This document shows positions 32,370 through 43,079 of a DNA stretch of 64,000 nt, in pieces (the stretch's first letter is position 1; each line of letters begins with the position of its first letter). The stretch lies in contig OX463864.1 in NCBI GenBank assembly GCA_949825065.1, forward strand, positions 17,435,327-17,499,326. The letters run 5' to 3'. The notes under the pieces were generated by a model. That model made no database searches. It was not told where the DNA came from and was given only the letters and a program-made list of their open reading frames with translations. The translations under genes and the position numbers were made by a program. This stretch comes from Odontocerum albicorne. Taxonomy: Eukaryota > Arthropoda > Insecta > Trichoptera > Odontoceridae.

Positions 32370-33230
32370 TTTGGGCCGGAAATGTATGAACCTCACTATG
32401 TACGCTTAGAAATGTATACGTTGAGCCTTTAATTTCGTTTCCTTCAAAGCAAGAAAATACAAAGCAAATATTTGTCAATATTCCTTTAAATCCGCTTAAT
32501 AATGGCATCGTTCAGCTTGACTTAAGACAAAAGTCTCTTGACTTAACTTTCATATTACACACTTAAGTTCATCATTTACTTGAAAAGCGAGCTTTAATCA
32601 TGCGTATTTTCGCCAAATGTAATACTCGTACTGAGAAGTGTAGAGGAAAAGCAGTCCAAATTTCATTTTGTTTTTTTTTTATTGCTTATTTACTAACGTT
32701 TGTTGTCTGAAAACTATATTTAATAAACAAATAATGATTGTAGTATGAGAGAAAAAAATATTGACTTCGAAAATAGATATAAGAATAAAATAGTTGAAAG
32801 TTGATTCGTCTTTTCGTATTAAATACATTCAACTATTTTCTCCCACTATTCAGCCGCCTGCATGGAACTGCGCGTTCCACGAATCATAGTATAAATAGGA
32901 CAAAACCCGTACGATGGTTGTCGTCAAAGAAATAATACGAGAATTGAATTTTGAATATAAGAGAGCGAGATACGAATACTTGGATTCTCTGCGAAAGTAA
33001 TTCGAAATTTGAATCTCGGCGGGTCCGTGATAGCTGAACGAATTTTAAATACCTAGCTAACAATTTTTGAACCGGTGCAAAAGGGGACGATGTATAAATG
33101 ATATATATAAACAAATTCTATATTTATGAATATATATTTTCATAAATGTAGAATTTGTTTTACTTCCGTGAATATTTCACGGGCTGCAACTAGTCAAATA
33201 TTCTTCGTTTACTGAATGGTCCCCATACAT
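32370..33230. other. Unassigned stretch
   Basis: No gene recognised. TACTCGTA occurs at 32623. Confidence 0.25.
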
Positions 33231-33254
33231 TCACTGTACATATCTTTTTTTGGT

Positions 33255-33445
33255 TTGTGTCCAATGTATTCGAAAAAATCCGTAGTGGTGATACGACAAC
33301 TGACGATGGTGTCCGATTTGTAAAGCCAATTACCACTGATGACCAAATCAAAGCATTGATCGATAATAACCAGCGTTCAATACGAGAGACTGCGGAGATA
33401 CTAAAAATATCGATAACCACCGTCCACGAACATTTAGACAGTTTT
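33255..33445 (+). pseudogene. Mariner transposase N-terminal fragment
   Basis: The plus strand reads FEKIRSGDTTTDDGVRFVKP, then ITTDDQIKALIDNNQRSIRE and TAEILKISITTVHEHLD. These are the end of the first and all of the second helix-turn-helix of a mellifera-type mariner. It stops after HLD; the catalytic domain and both ends are missing. It is distinct from the three other mariner lineages here. Confidence 0.75.
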
Positions 33446-33559
33446 TGTATTCGATTTTTTCCTAAAAGTAAAAAATTACTTCCCGGACGATATTTTTCCG
33501 GACTGATACTTTTGCACTCTTTCCTTTCCTGTAATTTGTTACGAGCACATATCATCCTC

Positions 33560-34670
33560 TTAATAGGATGGTGAAGAAACAAAGTTGATGGGGCACTAAA
33601 ACATATACATTCGAACAAAATCTTGTCCATAACAATATTTTAGTACTATCTTTAATGTTGGGGAGTGAAACGTGGATGTAGAAGAAGATTAAAAGAACCG
33701 AAAAATGCAATAGAAATTAGCGCACTAAGAATAATACACGAAGTGACAATACATGTCAATAATATGGAATGGAGAAATTTAGGAATTAATGTTGACTTAA
33801 CCCTTTCCGGTCCTATGTCGAATGTCATTCGACATCGAATTTATTCCAGTGAGTCCTATGTCGAATGTCATTCGACATTTTTTTTTTTTATTTATTTATT
33901 TTTTTTTTTTAATTTTTTTTTAACCTGGCGAGTTTATTGCCATGTAAAAATCTCTTCCAAAAATTTTCTTGTGAACATTAATATAGTTTTATTAAAAACA
34001 ACCTTGTGAACATAAATATAGTTTTATTAAAAACAACCTGGATGTATTGTTTTACCCTGTAATTCTGTAAATCTTTTGTGGACCTGATGGAACATTTTTT
34101 TTTTTTTTTGTGGACCGGAAAGGGTTAAGACCGATGTATTTAGTAAAATTAAGAAGAGCTGTCTTAGATGGTTTGGGCATATATAACGGATAAATTAAGA
34201 AAGTTTAACTAAACAAATATACATTGCAAATGAGCGTAGAAGGCTCGGTAGAGAAAGAGCAAGGTGAAGTTGTTTGGATCAAGCGAATGATATTTTGAAA
34301 GAAGAAAATATAAAAAGTCAGATAAATCGTAGGTGTGGTATGAGAAGGTTTATGAATGTAGAAGAGCTAAAATATGAGTGTTGAGATGGAAAAGTCTGGT
34401 ACTTTGTCGGCTCATGATGTCATGTCGTCGAGTGATGGCATATCGTCGAGTGATGGTATATCGTCGAGTGATGGCATGTCTGCATGTGTTCATGGGATGT
34501 GAACTAACAGCTATCCCTCCATATCTTTGATTGTCTACGTGGTGGTTGGTTTCCTATGGGATAACCATGAGGAAATATGTACCATATGTCGACATGAAAA
34601 AGTTTTGATCACTCCTCTCTGCCTATCTCGACAGAGAAACAGCGTGATGGTATGTATGCACGTAATACGA
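33560..34670 (+). mobile_element. LINE-1 copy interrupted by a TTAA element
   Basis: LINE-1 blocks appear in order. gatggggcactaaaacatata is followed by ggagtgaaacgtggatg and cactaagaataatacacgaagtgac. After the insertion come agagctgtcttagatggtttgggcat and ggatcaagcgaatgatattttg, and the 3' end is gacagagaaacagcgtgatggtatgtatg. An 18-bp repeat (gtcgagtgatggcatatc, x3, 34428-34480) and about 100 bp of unknown sequence interrupt the last part. Confidence 0.7.
33801..34124. mobile_element. piggyBac-like TTAA element (MITE)
   Basis: Perfect 13-bp inverted ends CCCTTTCCGGTCC / GGACCGGAAAGGG are flanked by TTAA at 33797-33800 and 34125-34128. The CCCT start and TTAA duplication are hallmarks of the piggyBac superfamily. 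There is no coding capacity. The interior has two copies of a phrase with a self-complementary core (atgtcgaatgtcattcgacat), a fragment of SINE-A body (33915-33965), and a duplicated ataaatatagttttattaaa phrase. It is inserted into a LINE-1 copy. Confidence 0.85.
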
Positions 34671-34679
34671 TGAAATGTC

Positions 34680-35165
34680 GAGCAAACTAATCATTATATT
34701 CCTCCTGCAAGCTCAAGTACCCCAAACTCCTGTCATTAAGTCTAATAACTGTATATTTTTATAATTTCTAATGTTTTATTCCGCTTGTATTCACGTCCTG
34801 CATACCGCGAAACCTCCATATACAGGCAGACCCTCCATATAGAAGCATAAAATCATTTTACTCAAATCTTTTGATATGCGTATAAGTTAATTTATGTTCG
34901 CATTGAGTGCGTCCTTTGTTCTGTCTATGGTATGTTCTTTCCTTTTTTAACGGAGATTTATTTTCTCGTTTGCGGCCGTGGCCCTTGTTCCTAGAGTGTT
35001 CTTATTACACTGTTTGCAAGGTTAAGATATAAAGGATGAAGGACATTGAATAGTTGTTTTTAAATACGAGTATATCAAAAAGCTTCGAATTTCTAAAGCA
35101 GAGAAAAACGTTTTTTTATGAAAGATATTGTATATTTATTTCGACTAAATAAAAGTAAATTATGC
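34680..35165. other. Unassigned stretch
   Basis: No gene recognised. TACGAGTA occurs at 35065. Confidence 0.25.
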
Positions 35166-35169
35166 AATA

Positions 35170-35320
35170 CATACCGTCACGTCGTTTCCTATCGGGGTAG
35201 GCAGTACGGATAGAGCAGCATACTTTTCTATCGCGACACACATCTTTCTCCTCTTCTTCATCCAAGCACCTCATACGATTTTTTTTACCCCTTACATTCC
35301 TTCTTTCAAAATATACACTT
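35170..35320 (-). mobile_element. LINE-1 3' end
   Basis: Starts ataccgtcacgtcgtttcctatcggggtaggc, the reverse complement of the LINE-1 terminal signature. It runs about 150 bp to ccttctttcaaaatata, the reverse of the DQVNDILKE region. Confidence 0.75.
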
Positions 35321-35324
35321 GATT

Positions 35325-35942
35325 GAGGTGCATGGCCCGTAGTAACGCATTGAACTTCCGTGCTGAAGGTCGCCGGTTCGATCCCTCGCTATGCTACTAC
35401 CCTCTTCTTCTTCTTGAATAATGGCCGTGAACTCTTATAAATGAAGGAGTATACGCCACTTTCAAGTGATGTCCACTTCATAGGATCTTGATAGTTCTAT
35501 TCACATGGGCGACATCAACGCACTCGGTTGGCGCGTCCGTGGTTGATATTTTGAATATACTAAATTAACTCGGCCCGAGACTACTGTTATCTAGTGAGAT
35601 ACTATAACGTAAAACTATGTTACACTAAAGCTAGTACCCTCGAATGTTTTTTCTCCCGCTTAGTATTAGGAGTTATAAGGATATCTATGACTTCGGTCAT
35701 ATTTATTCTTTCGAAGAAAAAACAACAAAAAAAAACACGCCGGTGTGTTCCGATCGTCTCACTTCGGTGTTCTATCGGATCCAGAACAGCTGTGTGACCT
35801 ATGAGTTTGCTGGTGGGCAACGGCTCACTCACTTAAATACGAGGATAGAAGAATGAAACATTTACTCCACGGCACAGCTTCGCTTTGCAACTGAATTGAC
35901 GTTGGAATTGCGAGGATATCCTCGACTTCGACCCCAGCAACG
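35325..35942 (+). mobile_element. SINE-B copy with a 230-bp insertion
   Basis: The head at 35325-35402 (gaggtgcatggcccgtagtaacgc ... tgctactaccctc) is separated from its continuation at 35633 (tagtaccctcgaatg). The repeated actaccctc / agtaccctc at the junctions is a probable target duplication. From there the body and tail (ttgacgttggaattgcgag) are complete. Confidence 0.75.
35403..35632. repeat. Dispersed repeat E, inserted in SINE-B
   Basis: The segment ttcttgaataatggccgtgaactctt ... caagtgatgtccacttcatagg ... cacatgggcgacatcaacg is repeated in reverse at 38470-38645. It has no recognisable coding capacity. Confidence 0.7.
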
Positions 35943-35944
35943 TA

Positions 35945-36062
35945 GATGACACTTGATCCAATCATACTTTCCTCGGTCTTCCTCTACCACGCCTTCCACT
36001 CACATTTGTACTGTATATTTGTTTTGTAAGTCTTTCCTCATTCATTCTTTTCATACGCCTTC
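35945..36062 (-). mobile_element. LINE-1 fragment
   Basis: The phrase acttgatccaatcatactttcctcggtcttcctc reverse-complements the RGRPRKVWLDQ block, and ctttcctcattcattc the NDERMTKR block. It is followed head-on by a plus-strand copy. Confidence 0.6.
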
Positions 36063-36470
36063 GCATATAAATCGGAAAATTTATTGGGCACAGTTGTGTG
36101 CTATAGTCAAACGTGGTGTATGAAAGTGGAGCCTGAATATCGTAAAAGAGAGCATAATCATTGCATAAACGATAACCGTTATTTAGATATGGATAAATGG
36201 AATTATGAAAATATTATTCAAATATCTTGACTAGATTGATAGGAGATGTACGAAACAAATATATATATCTGAAATTAACGAAGAAAAGAGGTAGATCGAG
36301 GAAAGAGAAATTATAACTGTGGAAAAGGTAAGAAATATAATAATCAAAAGAACATAAATTACCTTTTGATGTATTGATGTGGACGAAGGGAAAATTGTAC
36401 GCATAGATAGTTAGATGTGGTATCTGTCGTCTCTGCCTACCCCAAAAGGGATATGTTGTGATGGCATGTA
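36062..36470 (+). mobile_element. LINE-1 fragment
   Basis: It contains gtcaaacgtggtgtatgaaagtggagcctg (an empty site for the 12390 scar), gaagaaaagaggtagatcgagg, and the 3' end gacaaaagg-like tctgcctaccccaaaaggg + gtgatggcatgtatg. Much of the middle is deleted. Confidence 0.55.
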
Positions 36471-36827
36471 TGTTTATTTTAAATGATCCATGCTTAGTGT
36501 TATTCGAGTCACGTCCAATTCAATTTATGATTTTATTTGTATTATATTTATAATAAATTCTCTCACAATATGTAATGTTGTTAGTCAAATTGATACAAGA
36601 GTACTGGAATTCAAAGGGATTTTTCTTGAAGGCATCTTTTATTCATGTACGTAAATACTTTCGTAGCTAGTACTCGTTTCTTGCATGTTGATCATACATA
36701 TCGTGTTGTGGGAAGCTATCTTATTACGGAAGGTAAATTCCATTGCAAGACGCAACAGTTCCTTTACAAATATAATATTGTTCAAAAGATCTACACTTAG
36801 TTAGTATTCACATATCGTTCACAACAT

Positions 36828-36910
36828 ACGTCGGCGGCCGTGGTCTAACAGATAGCATTCACTCTAAGCAAGCGGCGTCCCACGTTCGATTCCTGGTAGA
36901 TTGACTTCCG
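36828..36910 (+). repeat. tRNA-like SINE head
   Basis: A-box-like ccgtggtctaacagatagc and B-box ccacgttcgattcctgg lie 40 bp apart. The part after 36955 (agcgctctgattagg ... agacagcgctaaat) has inverted SINE-C-like ends. Confidence 0.45.
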
Positions 36911-37089
36911 GGCTGTTTTTACTCGTAGGCCATATATCGTTTGAATTTAAGAATCTAGATAGCGCTCTGATTAGGCATGTAAGAGCTTCTCAACCTCTCT
37001 ATTTTAATGGGTTGAGCTAGTGATGAAGCGTTCTTGAGGTGGTCGTTATAATCGGGAGACAGCGCTAAATCAAATTGTCTAAGAAAGAA

Positions 37090-37690
37090 ATTAATAAAAT
37101 AGATAATTATAAGCCATATTCTGTAACAAAAGTTGTATGAATGTGGTATATTTTCTCTCTCTCAAAATATCTTATTCTACTCTTCTCACCCTTCTTCTTA
37201 TTGTGATGGGGTGACGATGATGTGAAAGGTGAATTTAGGCGAATAGCGTAGGCATTGTGACGTTACGTTAGGATTTTATTGACCTGACGATACATTGTTA
37301 TTTTCCATTCAATATTTTCTAAAGGCAGTTGACCGCGGATAAGAAAGAATTACGGTATATTTAAAAGTGTGATGTATTTTTTACTAACCCCTTTTCATGC
37401 CCTACTTTTCTAGAAATAAAAAAAAACTTTAATTAATCTTACACTAATTTTATCTTAAACGCCCCCAATACATATCTGCGATATTTGATCGCTTTTAAAT
37501 TAGAGCAGCATTTGTAAATTTGACAATGCAAGCTTTTTTTTCAAAAAAGCTTAAGTAATAATAAAATTAAATAAACATATACATGAATTGTAAGCTTTCC
37601 TTCAAAACTCAAAGAGATATAAAATCTCAATCTTAAAAATTGTAAGAATCGAACAAACATCATTCATTTTACGAACCAAAATAAGATTGT
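37090..37690. other. Unassigned AT-rich stretch
   Basis: No gene recognised. There is a small hairpin, aagctttttttcaaaaaagctt, near 37530. Confidence 0.25.
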
Positions 37691-37692
37691 AT

Positions 37693-37900
37693 TATATTAC
37701 ACTTTCGTTGTATACAGTACAACCTGGCGGGCTTACCTATGTGGCAATATCTTCCAGCCAACCACAAAAAAGGTTAAAGATGCCTTAAGTAAAAGCCAGA
37801 CTGGATTTTTTTTTCAAATCTTGTTTCCATGGGAATCGCACTCGCAACCTCCGAGCTGGGAGAAAAATGTCTTACTAACTAGCCCACAGAAGTCAAAGTT
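37693..37900 (-). mobile_element. SINE-A copy
   Basis: Begins ttacactttcgttgtatacag, then acctggcgggcttacc, ggcaatatcttccagcc, gccagactgg, and ends with the reversed tRNA head (B-box from ggaatcgcactcgcaacctcc). Confidence 0.75.
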
Positions 37901-37977
37901 AACCTATAATAAAATATATGTATTTTATATTTTGCACATGGGTAGTATATTTAGTTGTAAACTTTATAATTTAGTTG

Positions 37978-38053
37978 TAAAATTGACCCAATCCATAGTA
38001 TCTCACTAGATAACAGTAAATTGATCCACTCCATAGTATCTCACTAGATAACA
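37978..38053. repeat. 37-bp tandem duplication
   Basis: The phrase ccatagtatctcactagata plus acagtaa occurs twice in a row with one or two substitutions upstream. Confidence 0.85.
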
Positions 38054-38077
38054 GTAATCTTAGGCCTTTAACATAGT

Positions 38078-38455
38078 GTGGCGGTCGTCGCGGAATATTG
38101 TCGCATACATACGGTCAATGACCGATGAAACGACCTTCGGATTCCTCGATAAATTATAGTTAACAGTTCGAAGGTCACATGCCGACCATTGACGCCGGCC
38201 GAGCGACCGCACCACACGCCAGAGAGAGAGAACGCACCACGGCTATCTCACCAGTTCCGTATTTAGATGAATACCTACATACGACAATAATCGTTTCTGC
38301 ATTCACAGAAGCGAGACGTAAGCATATCGCGAGCGCACTCTCGCGCATATTCCAAAAATATATAAATACCTACGTTACTATAAAAGTAAACACTCTCTCT
38401 TTCCGCATTGCGATCTAGCGTGTTTTATTATTTATCAACAAATCATCATCATCTC
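38078..38455 (+). repeat. Possible solo LTR
   Basis: The stretch begins tgtggcggtcgtcgcgg and is more GC-rich at its left. It has a TATA-like tatataaatacc near 38360, followed by a pyrimidine tract and ctagcgtgttttatta. This is the layout of an LTR promoter. No second LTR, primer-binding site or internal region was seen, and a target duplication is not evident. Confidence 0.3.
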
Positions 38456-38469
38456 TTCCAATAAGAACC

Positions 38470-38650
38470 ATTCAGCTAAAATAGTATGCTCAAAATACCA
38501 ACTACGGACGCAACAACCAAGTACGTCGATGTCGCCCACGTGAATAGAACTAACGAGATCCTTTGAAGTGGACATCACTTGACACTAGCATATACCTACT
38601 CCTTTATTTATAGGAGTTCACGGTCATTATTCAAGAAGAATTTCGTTCGT
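38470..38650. repeat. Dispersed repeat E copy, reverse orientation
   Basis: Reverse complement of 35403-35570: cctttgaagtggacatcacttg, ggagttcacggtcattattcaag. It abuts the tail of a SINE-B copy. Confidence 0.7.
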
Positions 38651-38654
38651 TGTT

Positions 38655-39005
38655 GGGTTTCGTAGTCGAGGATCCCCTCGCCATTCCAACATAATTTCAG
38701 TTGGAAAGTGAAGCTGTGTCATGGAGTTTTTTATTTCTTTTTAAATGAGTGATCCGTTGCTCGCCAGCAAACTCAGCGGCCACACTACTATACTGGATCC
38801 GATCGCACACCGAAGTGAGACGATCGAAGCACATCGGCATGTTTTTTTTTGACAGAATTGATATGACCGAAGTCATAGGTATCCTTAAATTCCGAATACT
38901 AGGCGGAAAAAATGCGCGTGTCATTCGAGGGGAGTAGCACAGCGCGGGCGTTCGAACCGATGACCTTCTGCGCGGACGTTCAGTGCGTAACCGCGCGTCT
39001 ATTCA
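38655..39005 (-). mobile_element. SINE-B copy
   Basis: On the minus strand the head lies near 39000-38935 (ggttcgaacgcccgcgctgtgctac). The tcattcg-atgac block, atgacttcggtcat, the ccgatcg block and the tail ttatgttggaatggcgagg + ggatcctcgactacgaa follow. It is one of the best preserved. Confidence 0.8.
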
Positions 39006-39029
39006 CCTCTTAAGAAGAATAAGAATTGA

Positions 39030-39245
39030 ACGAATATGAAGATGTGGGAAAGTACCCAATCTAATGGCCGCAGCAACCATCTACCTATTATTAGTGAGAT
39101 ACAGGCAAAAGCCTAGTTTACTGGGGATACGACAAATGAAAGACGACTAACCCAGATCCATTAAAATAATGTCTAAATTAAATTACCTGTTGTTTTTTGT
39201 AAATTATGTATATTTATTGTCATGTGTAATAATAAATAAAAAAAA
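39030..39245 (+). repeat. SINE-C piece joined to dispersed repeat D
   Basis: At 39040-39085 gatgtgggaaagtacccaatctaatggc is the reverse of the SINE-C middle block. It runs straight into repeat D (agtgagatacaggcaaaagcctag ... gtcatgtgtaataataaataaaaaaa), ending in an A-rich tail. Repeat D may therefore be the 3' part of a longer SINE-C-headed element. Confidence 0.5.
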
Positions 39246-39839
39246 ATAAAAATTATATTTGTTTTGTTTTTTTGTAATGTATTGTATTATATTAAATCTT
39301 TCAATTAAGTTACAACGCCCTAAGAAGAGTGCTTTATAAAATATAATTTTAGTATTATTCAAGTTTCCAGACATCGATAAAAAAAAACATTCAAAAACAT
39401 GTACCATAAATTTGATTATACGAGTATCTCTTATTTCACTTGCTTACGCGAGCAGGTATATTTTATATATTTAATTTTGCAATATCGTGAAGTAAATTTC
39501 ATTTACTTTTCAATTTCTCTATTAATTACGAGTATATGTAAAATTTTAATGTATTTTGCTTTTCATTTTGTTACAGGTAAGAAATGATCTACTTGAATAT
39601 GGTGACTTTGCAATGTGAAAGCTACGTACAACATTTCCATATTTGTGCTACCGAACTCTATTCTTGTAAGTTTTTTTACAGTCTATTTTACAATGGTTTC
39701 CGTTGGAAACCAATTAATTAAAAAAAAAGGGTTTTATCTAGTTTTCATGACTTCTTAAGACCTGTTCAGCATGTTTCTAGTTGGTTTCAAGAGATAACCA
39801 CATGACAGGATATCCGCCAGGTCGTAGTGGTCTTTCGTT

Positions 39840-40105
39840 GAATAGTTTTTTTTTCGACTAGTATTTGGGGGTATAAAGGTATGACTTCAGTCACATCTAT
39901 TTGATTAAAAAAATGCCGGTGTGCTCAATTCGGTATACCATCGAATTCAGCAAAGCGGTGTGGACCACTCAATGACTGAAAACAAACTCCACTGCGCAGC
40001 TCCGCTTTCCAACTATATTGACGTTGAACTGGCGACTAGATCTTATTCCCGGCAACGACGACATATACTACGAGGCCCGGCAACGACGACGAGATCTCCT
40101 TGGTA
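39840..40105 (+). mobile_element. SINE-B copy, head degraded
   Basis: Retains atgacttcagtcacat, gccggtgtgctcaattcgg, the ttgacgttgaactggcgac tail, and two consecutive ggcaacgacgac endings at 40063-40098. The doubled end is unusual for the family. Confidence 0.7.
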
Positions 40106-40106
40106 G

Positions 40107-40600
40107 TCTCAAAATATCGTTTCTTATAGTAAATCTTCATATTTTTACACCACAAGTCTTCTTTTATTCAAACCTCTTTTTTGTATATATTTTTCATACA
40201 AAATGCGCCATTTAAAAATAAATTATCTCTTCAACATTTAACACAATTCACGGCAGCAGCTTTTAACACTTGTATCAAAACCCGTCGAATAATTCTCTCT
40301 TTTTTTCCTTCTCTTTTATATATTTTTTTATTTTTAACACCAAATCCTCTCTTACTGTTAATCACCCTCGGTGATACCCTCTCACCCTCTTGTTCTCCGG
40401 ATAAAAATGTGTGTTTTTACAACGTGCTAAAAATCTGCCCCGTCTGCCGCGCGGATTAAAGGGGAAAATGTTACTTACTGGGTTTTTTACCGCCTCCATC
40501 GTGGGGAATATGCGCGAAGTGGGTTTACACCCATTTTATTCCTGTTATTTTGATTCAAAGATATCTTTAACATAAATTTTATGTTTCAATTGAATTGGTT
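40107..40600. other. Unassigned stretch
   Basis: No gene recognised. A phrase at 40468-40505 (atgttacttactgggtttttt ... tccatcgt) has a near match at 43528-43563, either a weak repeat or chance. Confidence 0.25.
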
Positions 40601-40604
40601 TATA

Positions 40605-42000
40605 TATACCGTCACACCGTTTCCCTGTCGGGGTAGCTATCGTGACATACCTATTTCACTTTTTCCATATCTATACATCTTCTACGATTTTTATGACTTT
40701 GTACATTTTGTTCTTTAAAAATATCTTCTTTCGATGGTCTTACAGCCCATATCGAGCTTTGGCCTCCGTCAATCTTCACCTCCAACTCCTCCTGTCTTCC
40801 GCCTCGACCCTCCAATCCTGCGCCTGTAGCAGCCGGCTTGCGTCCCTCTCAACTTCGTCCTCACATCGCAGCCTTGGCCTGCCCACTCTCCTCCCACCCG
40901 GGTGTCCCTCCAGGATTCTTTTGGGTGGTCGCGATGACGGCATTCTCTGCATATGTCCGGCCCATCTCAGTATGACATGTACAGATACCCTTGGAGCTTT
41001 GTAGATATTATATAACTCGTCGTTGTATCGTATTCGTCAGGTTTCGCCGTCATTCACGGGGTCCAGGATCCTACGTAGTACTCTTCTCTCGAAGGCATCC
41101 AGCAACTCTGCGGATTTAGCTGTCAGTGTCCATACGTCGCATCCATATGCCACCACTATTCTAATAATTGTTTTGTACAGGGTGACTTTGGTTTTTCTAT
41201 GGACACTTCTGGATTTGAACACCGGCAGTAGGGAGAAGAATATTTTGTTCCCTGTTGTGATTCTTCTCTTAATCTCAGCATGCTCCTCGTTTTCCTTCGT
41301 TATAATCGTAGTTGAACCCATGTAGGTGAACTCTTCTACCACCTCAAAGTCATATTCATCCTTGAATCTAATGTTAGCTTGTGGACCATTGTCTATTCTC
41401 CTACTCTGTTTCATGATTTTTGTCTTATTTTCATTAATTTCCAGTCCAACTTCTTTGGCCGCTGTCTCCAAGGTTCCAAATACTTCTTCTATGGCTGTCA
41501 GGGATCTCCCTACTATGTTGATGTCATCTGCATACGCAACTGTCTGGCTGTTTTGGGAGCATATATTGGTGTTTGCATTATTATGGTGTGTCTTTCTGAT
41601 GGCATGTCTTTGTGATGGCATATTCCAGACTCAGATTGAAAAGTGTAGGAGCCAGTCCGTCACCCTGTTTGAGACCTTGAGATACGATAAGCTCGTCTGT
41701 GAGCTCTCTTCCTATCTTAACTCTACACTTTGTATTACTCATTGTAGCCCTTATAAGCCTTACTAACTTTATGGGTATATTAAATGTTAAGAGTATGTCA
41801 TATAGTTTTTCCCTAACAATGCTTTCAAAATATAATTCACCTAATCCAATCATAATTTCCTGAGTTTTTCTTTCTCACACCTTCCACTCGCATTCGCACT
41901 GTATATTTGTTTTGTTAGTATTTCTTAAGTTATTCGTTCTTTATGCCCAAACCATCTCAGAACTCTTCTTCATCCTACTTAATACAACAGTCTTAATTTC
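40605..42000 (-). mobile_element. LINE-1 copy split by a LINE-2 insertion
   Basis: The segment 40605-40724 is the reversed LINE-1 3' end (taccgtcacaccgtttccctgtcgg ...). The segment 41822-42000 is the part just upstream (taatccaatcataatttcctg ... accatctcagaactcttc). CTTTAAAAATAT (40713-40724) and CTTTCAAAATAT (41822-41833) match 11/12 and are the target duplication around LINE-2. Confidence 0.8.
40725..41821 (-). mobile_element. LINE-2: 5'-truncated non-LTR retrotransposon with reverse transcriptase
   Basis: This is the best-preserved LINE of the window, about 1.1 kb long. From its 5' end (41821) it encodes SIVREKLYDILLTFNIP and LIRATMSNTKCRVKIGREL. GLKQGDGLAPTLFNLSLEYAI follows (the motif before the active site), then after a frameshift near 41620 AYADDINIVGRS, the catalytic YADD. 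Next come the NENKTKIM and YMGSTT blocks, the YGCDVWTLTAKSAELL block, and a C-terminal tail LRWAGHMQRMPSSRPPKRIL to the stop near 40743. One in-frame stop lies near 40765. The clade is uncertain (RTE-like by its motifs). Confidence 0.88.
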
Positions 42001-42004
42001 TAAC

Positions 42005-42690
42005 TGTAAGACTTGGTTGATGAAGACCAAAAAAAGTATGTTACGATCAAGCTAGATAATCGTTGGAGTGTCGCGATAGGGAAGTTTGGCGTTGTATATT
42101 CTATGCTTATCTGACAAGAAATAAAAGCGTAAATGTATATGTACTTTCAAACTTTTTTCAATAATTTGTTGAACCAGCTTATAAGCTAAATTATAGTCCA
42201 TAAAACCACCAACCGAAACGTCACGAACGTTGCGTCTCCATCGTTTCTCTAAGATGAATGGGTGCAATAAAATGACTACTTTAACAATATTATAAATCAA
42301 AGCGAGAGTAGAGATGAAGAAAAGTTATTTCATAGGAATGAAACCTCATTTCCATTCCAATCGTATCGACAATACCAAATCTACATCATGTCAGCCCAGA
42401 AAGATGCAGCTGTGATTACGTTAGGGCTTTCTTTCAGCAGGTATACTTCCGAGAAGCTGGGTACAGTGGACAAGCCATCAGGTGCAGCATTGACTGAATG
42501 CCACCACACATGGCGTATCCTGTGATGGCATTCAGTGTCCCGCTTGTGCTCTTTTTACAACCCGAGATGTTAGCTTGACATTGGGAATGCGTGTTTCATT
42601 GGTACATCTTCTCAACTTTTCTTCATGCAAGGGAGGCGTGTACACTGAGCTAGGAAACATAGTTTGTATGTAGACTTTTAGATGTAGATC
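42005..42690. other. Unassigned stretch
   Basis: No gene recognised. A minus-strand open frame at 42300-42052 (82 codons) has no identifiable domain. Confidence 0.25.
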
Positions 42691-42695
42691 TGCCT

Positions 42696-42744
42696 AGAGA
42701 AATCTTGGAATCTTGACGTATTGTCAAGATTCCAAGATTTCTCT
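42696..42744. repeat. Perfect 22-bp-arm hairpin
   Basis: agagaaatcttggaatcttg + ac at 42696-42717 is mirrored exactly by gtcaagattccaagatttct + ct at 42723-42744, around the loop gtatt. It sits at the very start of the tandem array that follows. The array unit (gtcaagatagatcttg) shares sequence with its right arm. Confidence 0.9.
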
Positions 42745-43075
42745 TGTTACAAATGTCGAAGTGTCGAGATAGATCTTAATACAAATTTGGGAGTGTCAAG
42801 ATAGATCTTGTTACAAATGTGGAAGTATCGAGATAAATCTTGTTACAAATGTGGAAGTGTCAAGGTAGATCTTGTTTCAAATGTGTCACGATAGACCTTG
42901 TTACAAACATGGAAGTGTCAAGATAGATCTTGTTACAAATGTGGAAGTATCGAGATAAATCTTGTTACAAATGTGGAAGTGTCAAGGTAGATCTTGTTTC
43001 AAATGTGTCACGATAGACCTTGTTACAAACATGGAAGTGTCAAGATAGATCTTGTTACAAATGTGGAAGTGTTAT
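42745..43075. repeat. Tandem array, 30-34-bp units in a 122-bp higher-order repeat
   Basis: The basic unit is gtcaagatagatcttgttac + aaatgtggaagt with variants (tcgagataaatc, tcacgatagacc). Four variants form a block repeated with 122-bp spacing: gtcaag starts at 42795, 42917 and 43039. The two full higher-order copies are nearly identical, so the block was duplicated as a whole. Confidence 0.9.
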
Positions 43076-43079
43076 CTCT

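Noticed and set aside
38078..38455. Complete LTR retrotransposon
   Set aside because: Only one LTR-like stretch, with no second LTR, no internal region and no clear target duplication. Kept only as a low-confidence solo LTR.
41023..41766. Plus-strand open frames of 100-146 codons over the LINE-2 region
   Set aside because: They are antisense shadows of the minus-strand reverse transcriptase.
42700..43075. CRISPR-like array (repeats of about 30 bp)
   Set aside because: The units are contiguous without unique spacers and the organism is eukaryotic. It is a tandem satellite.
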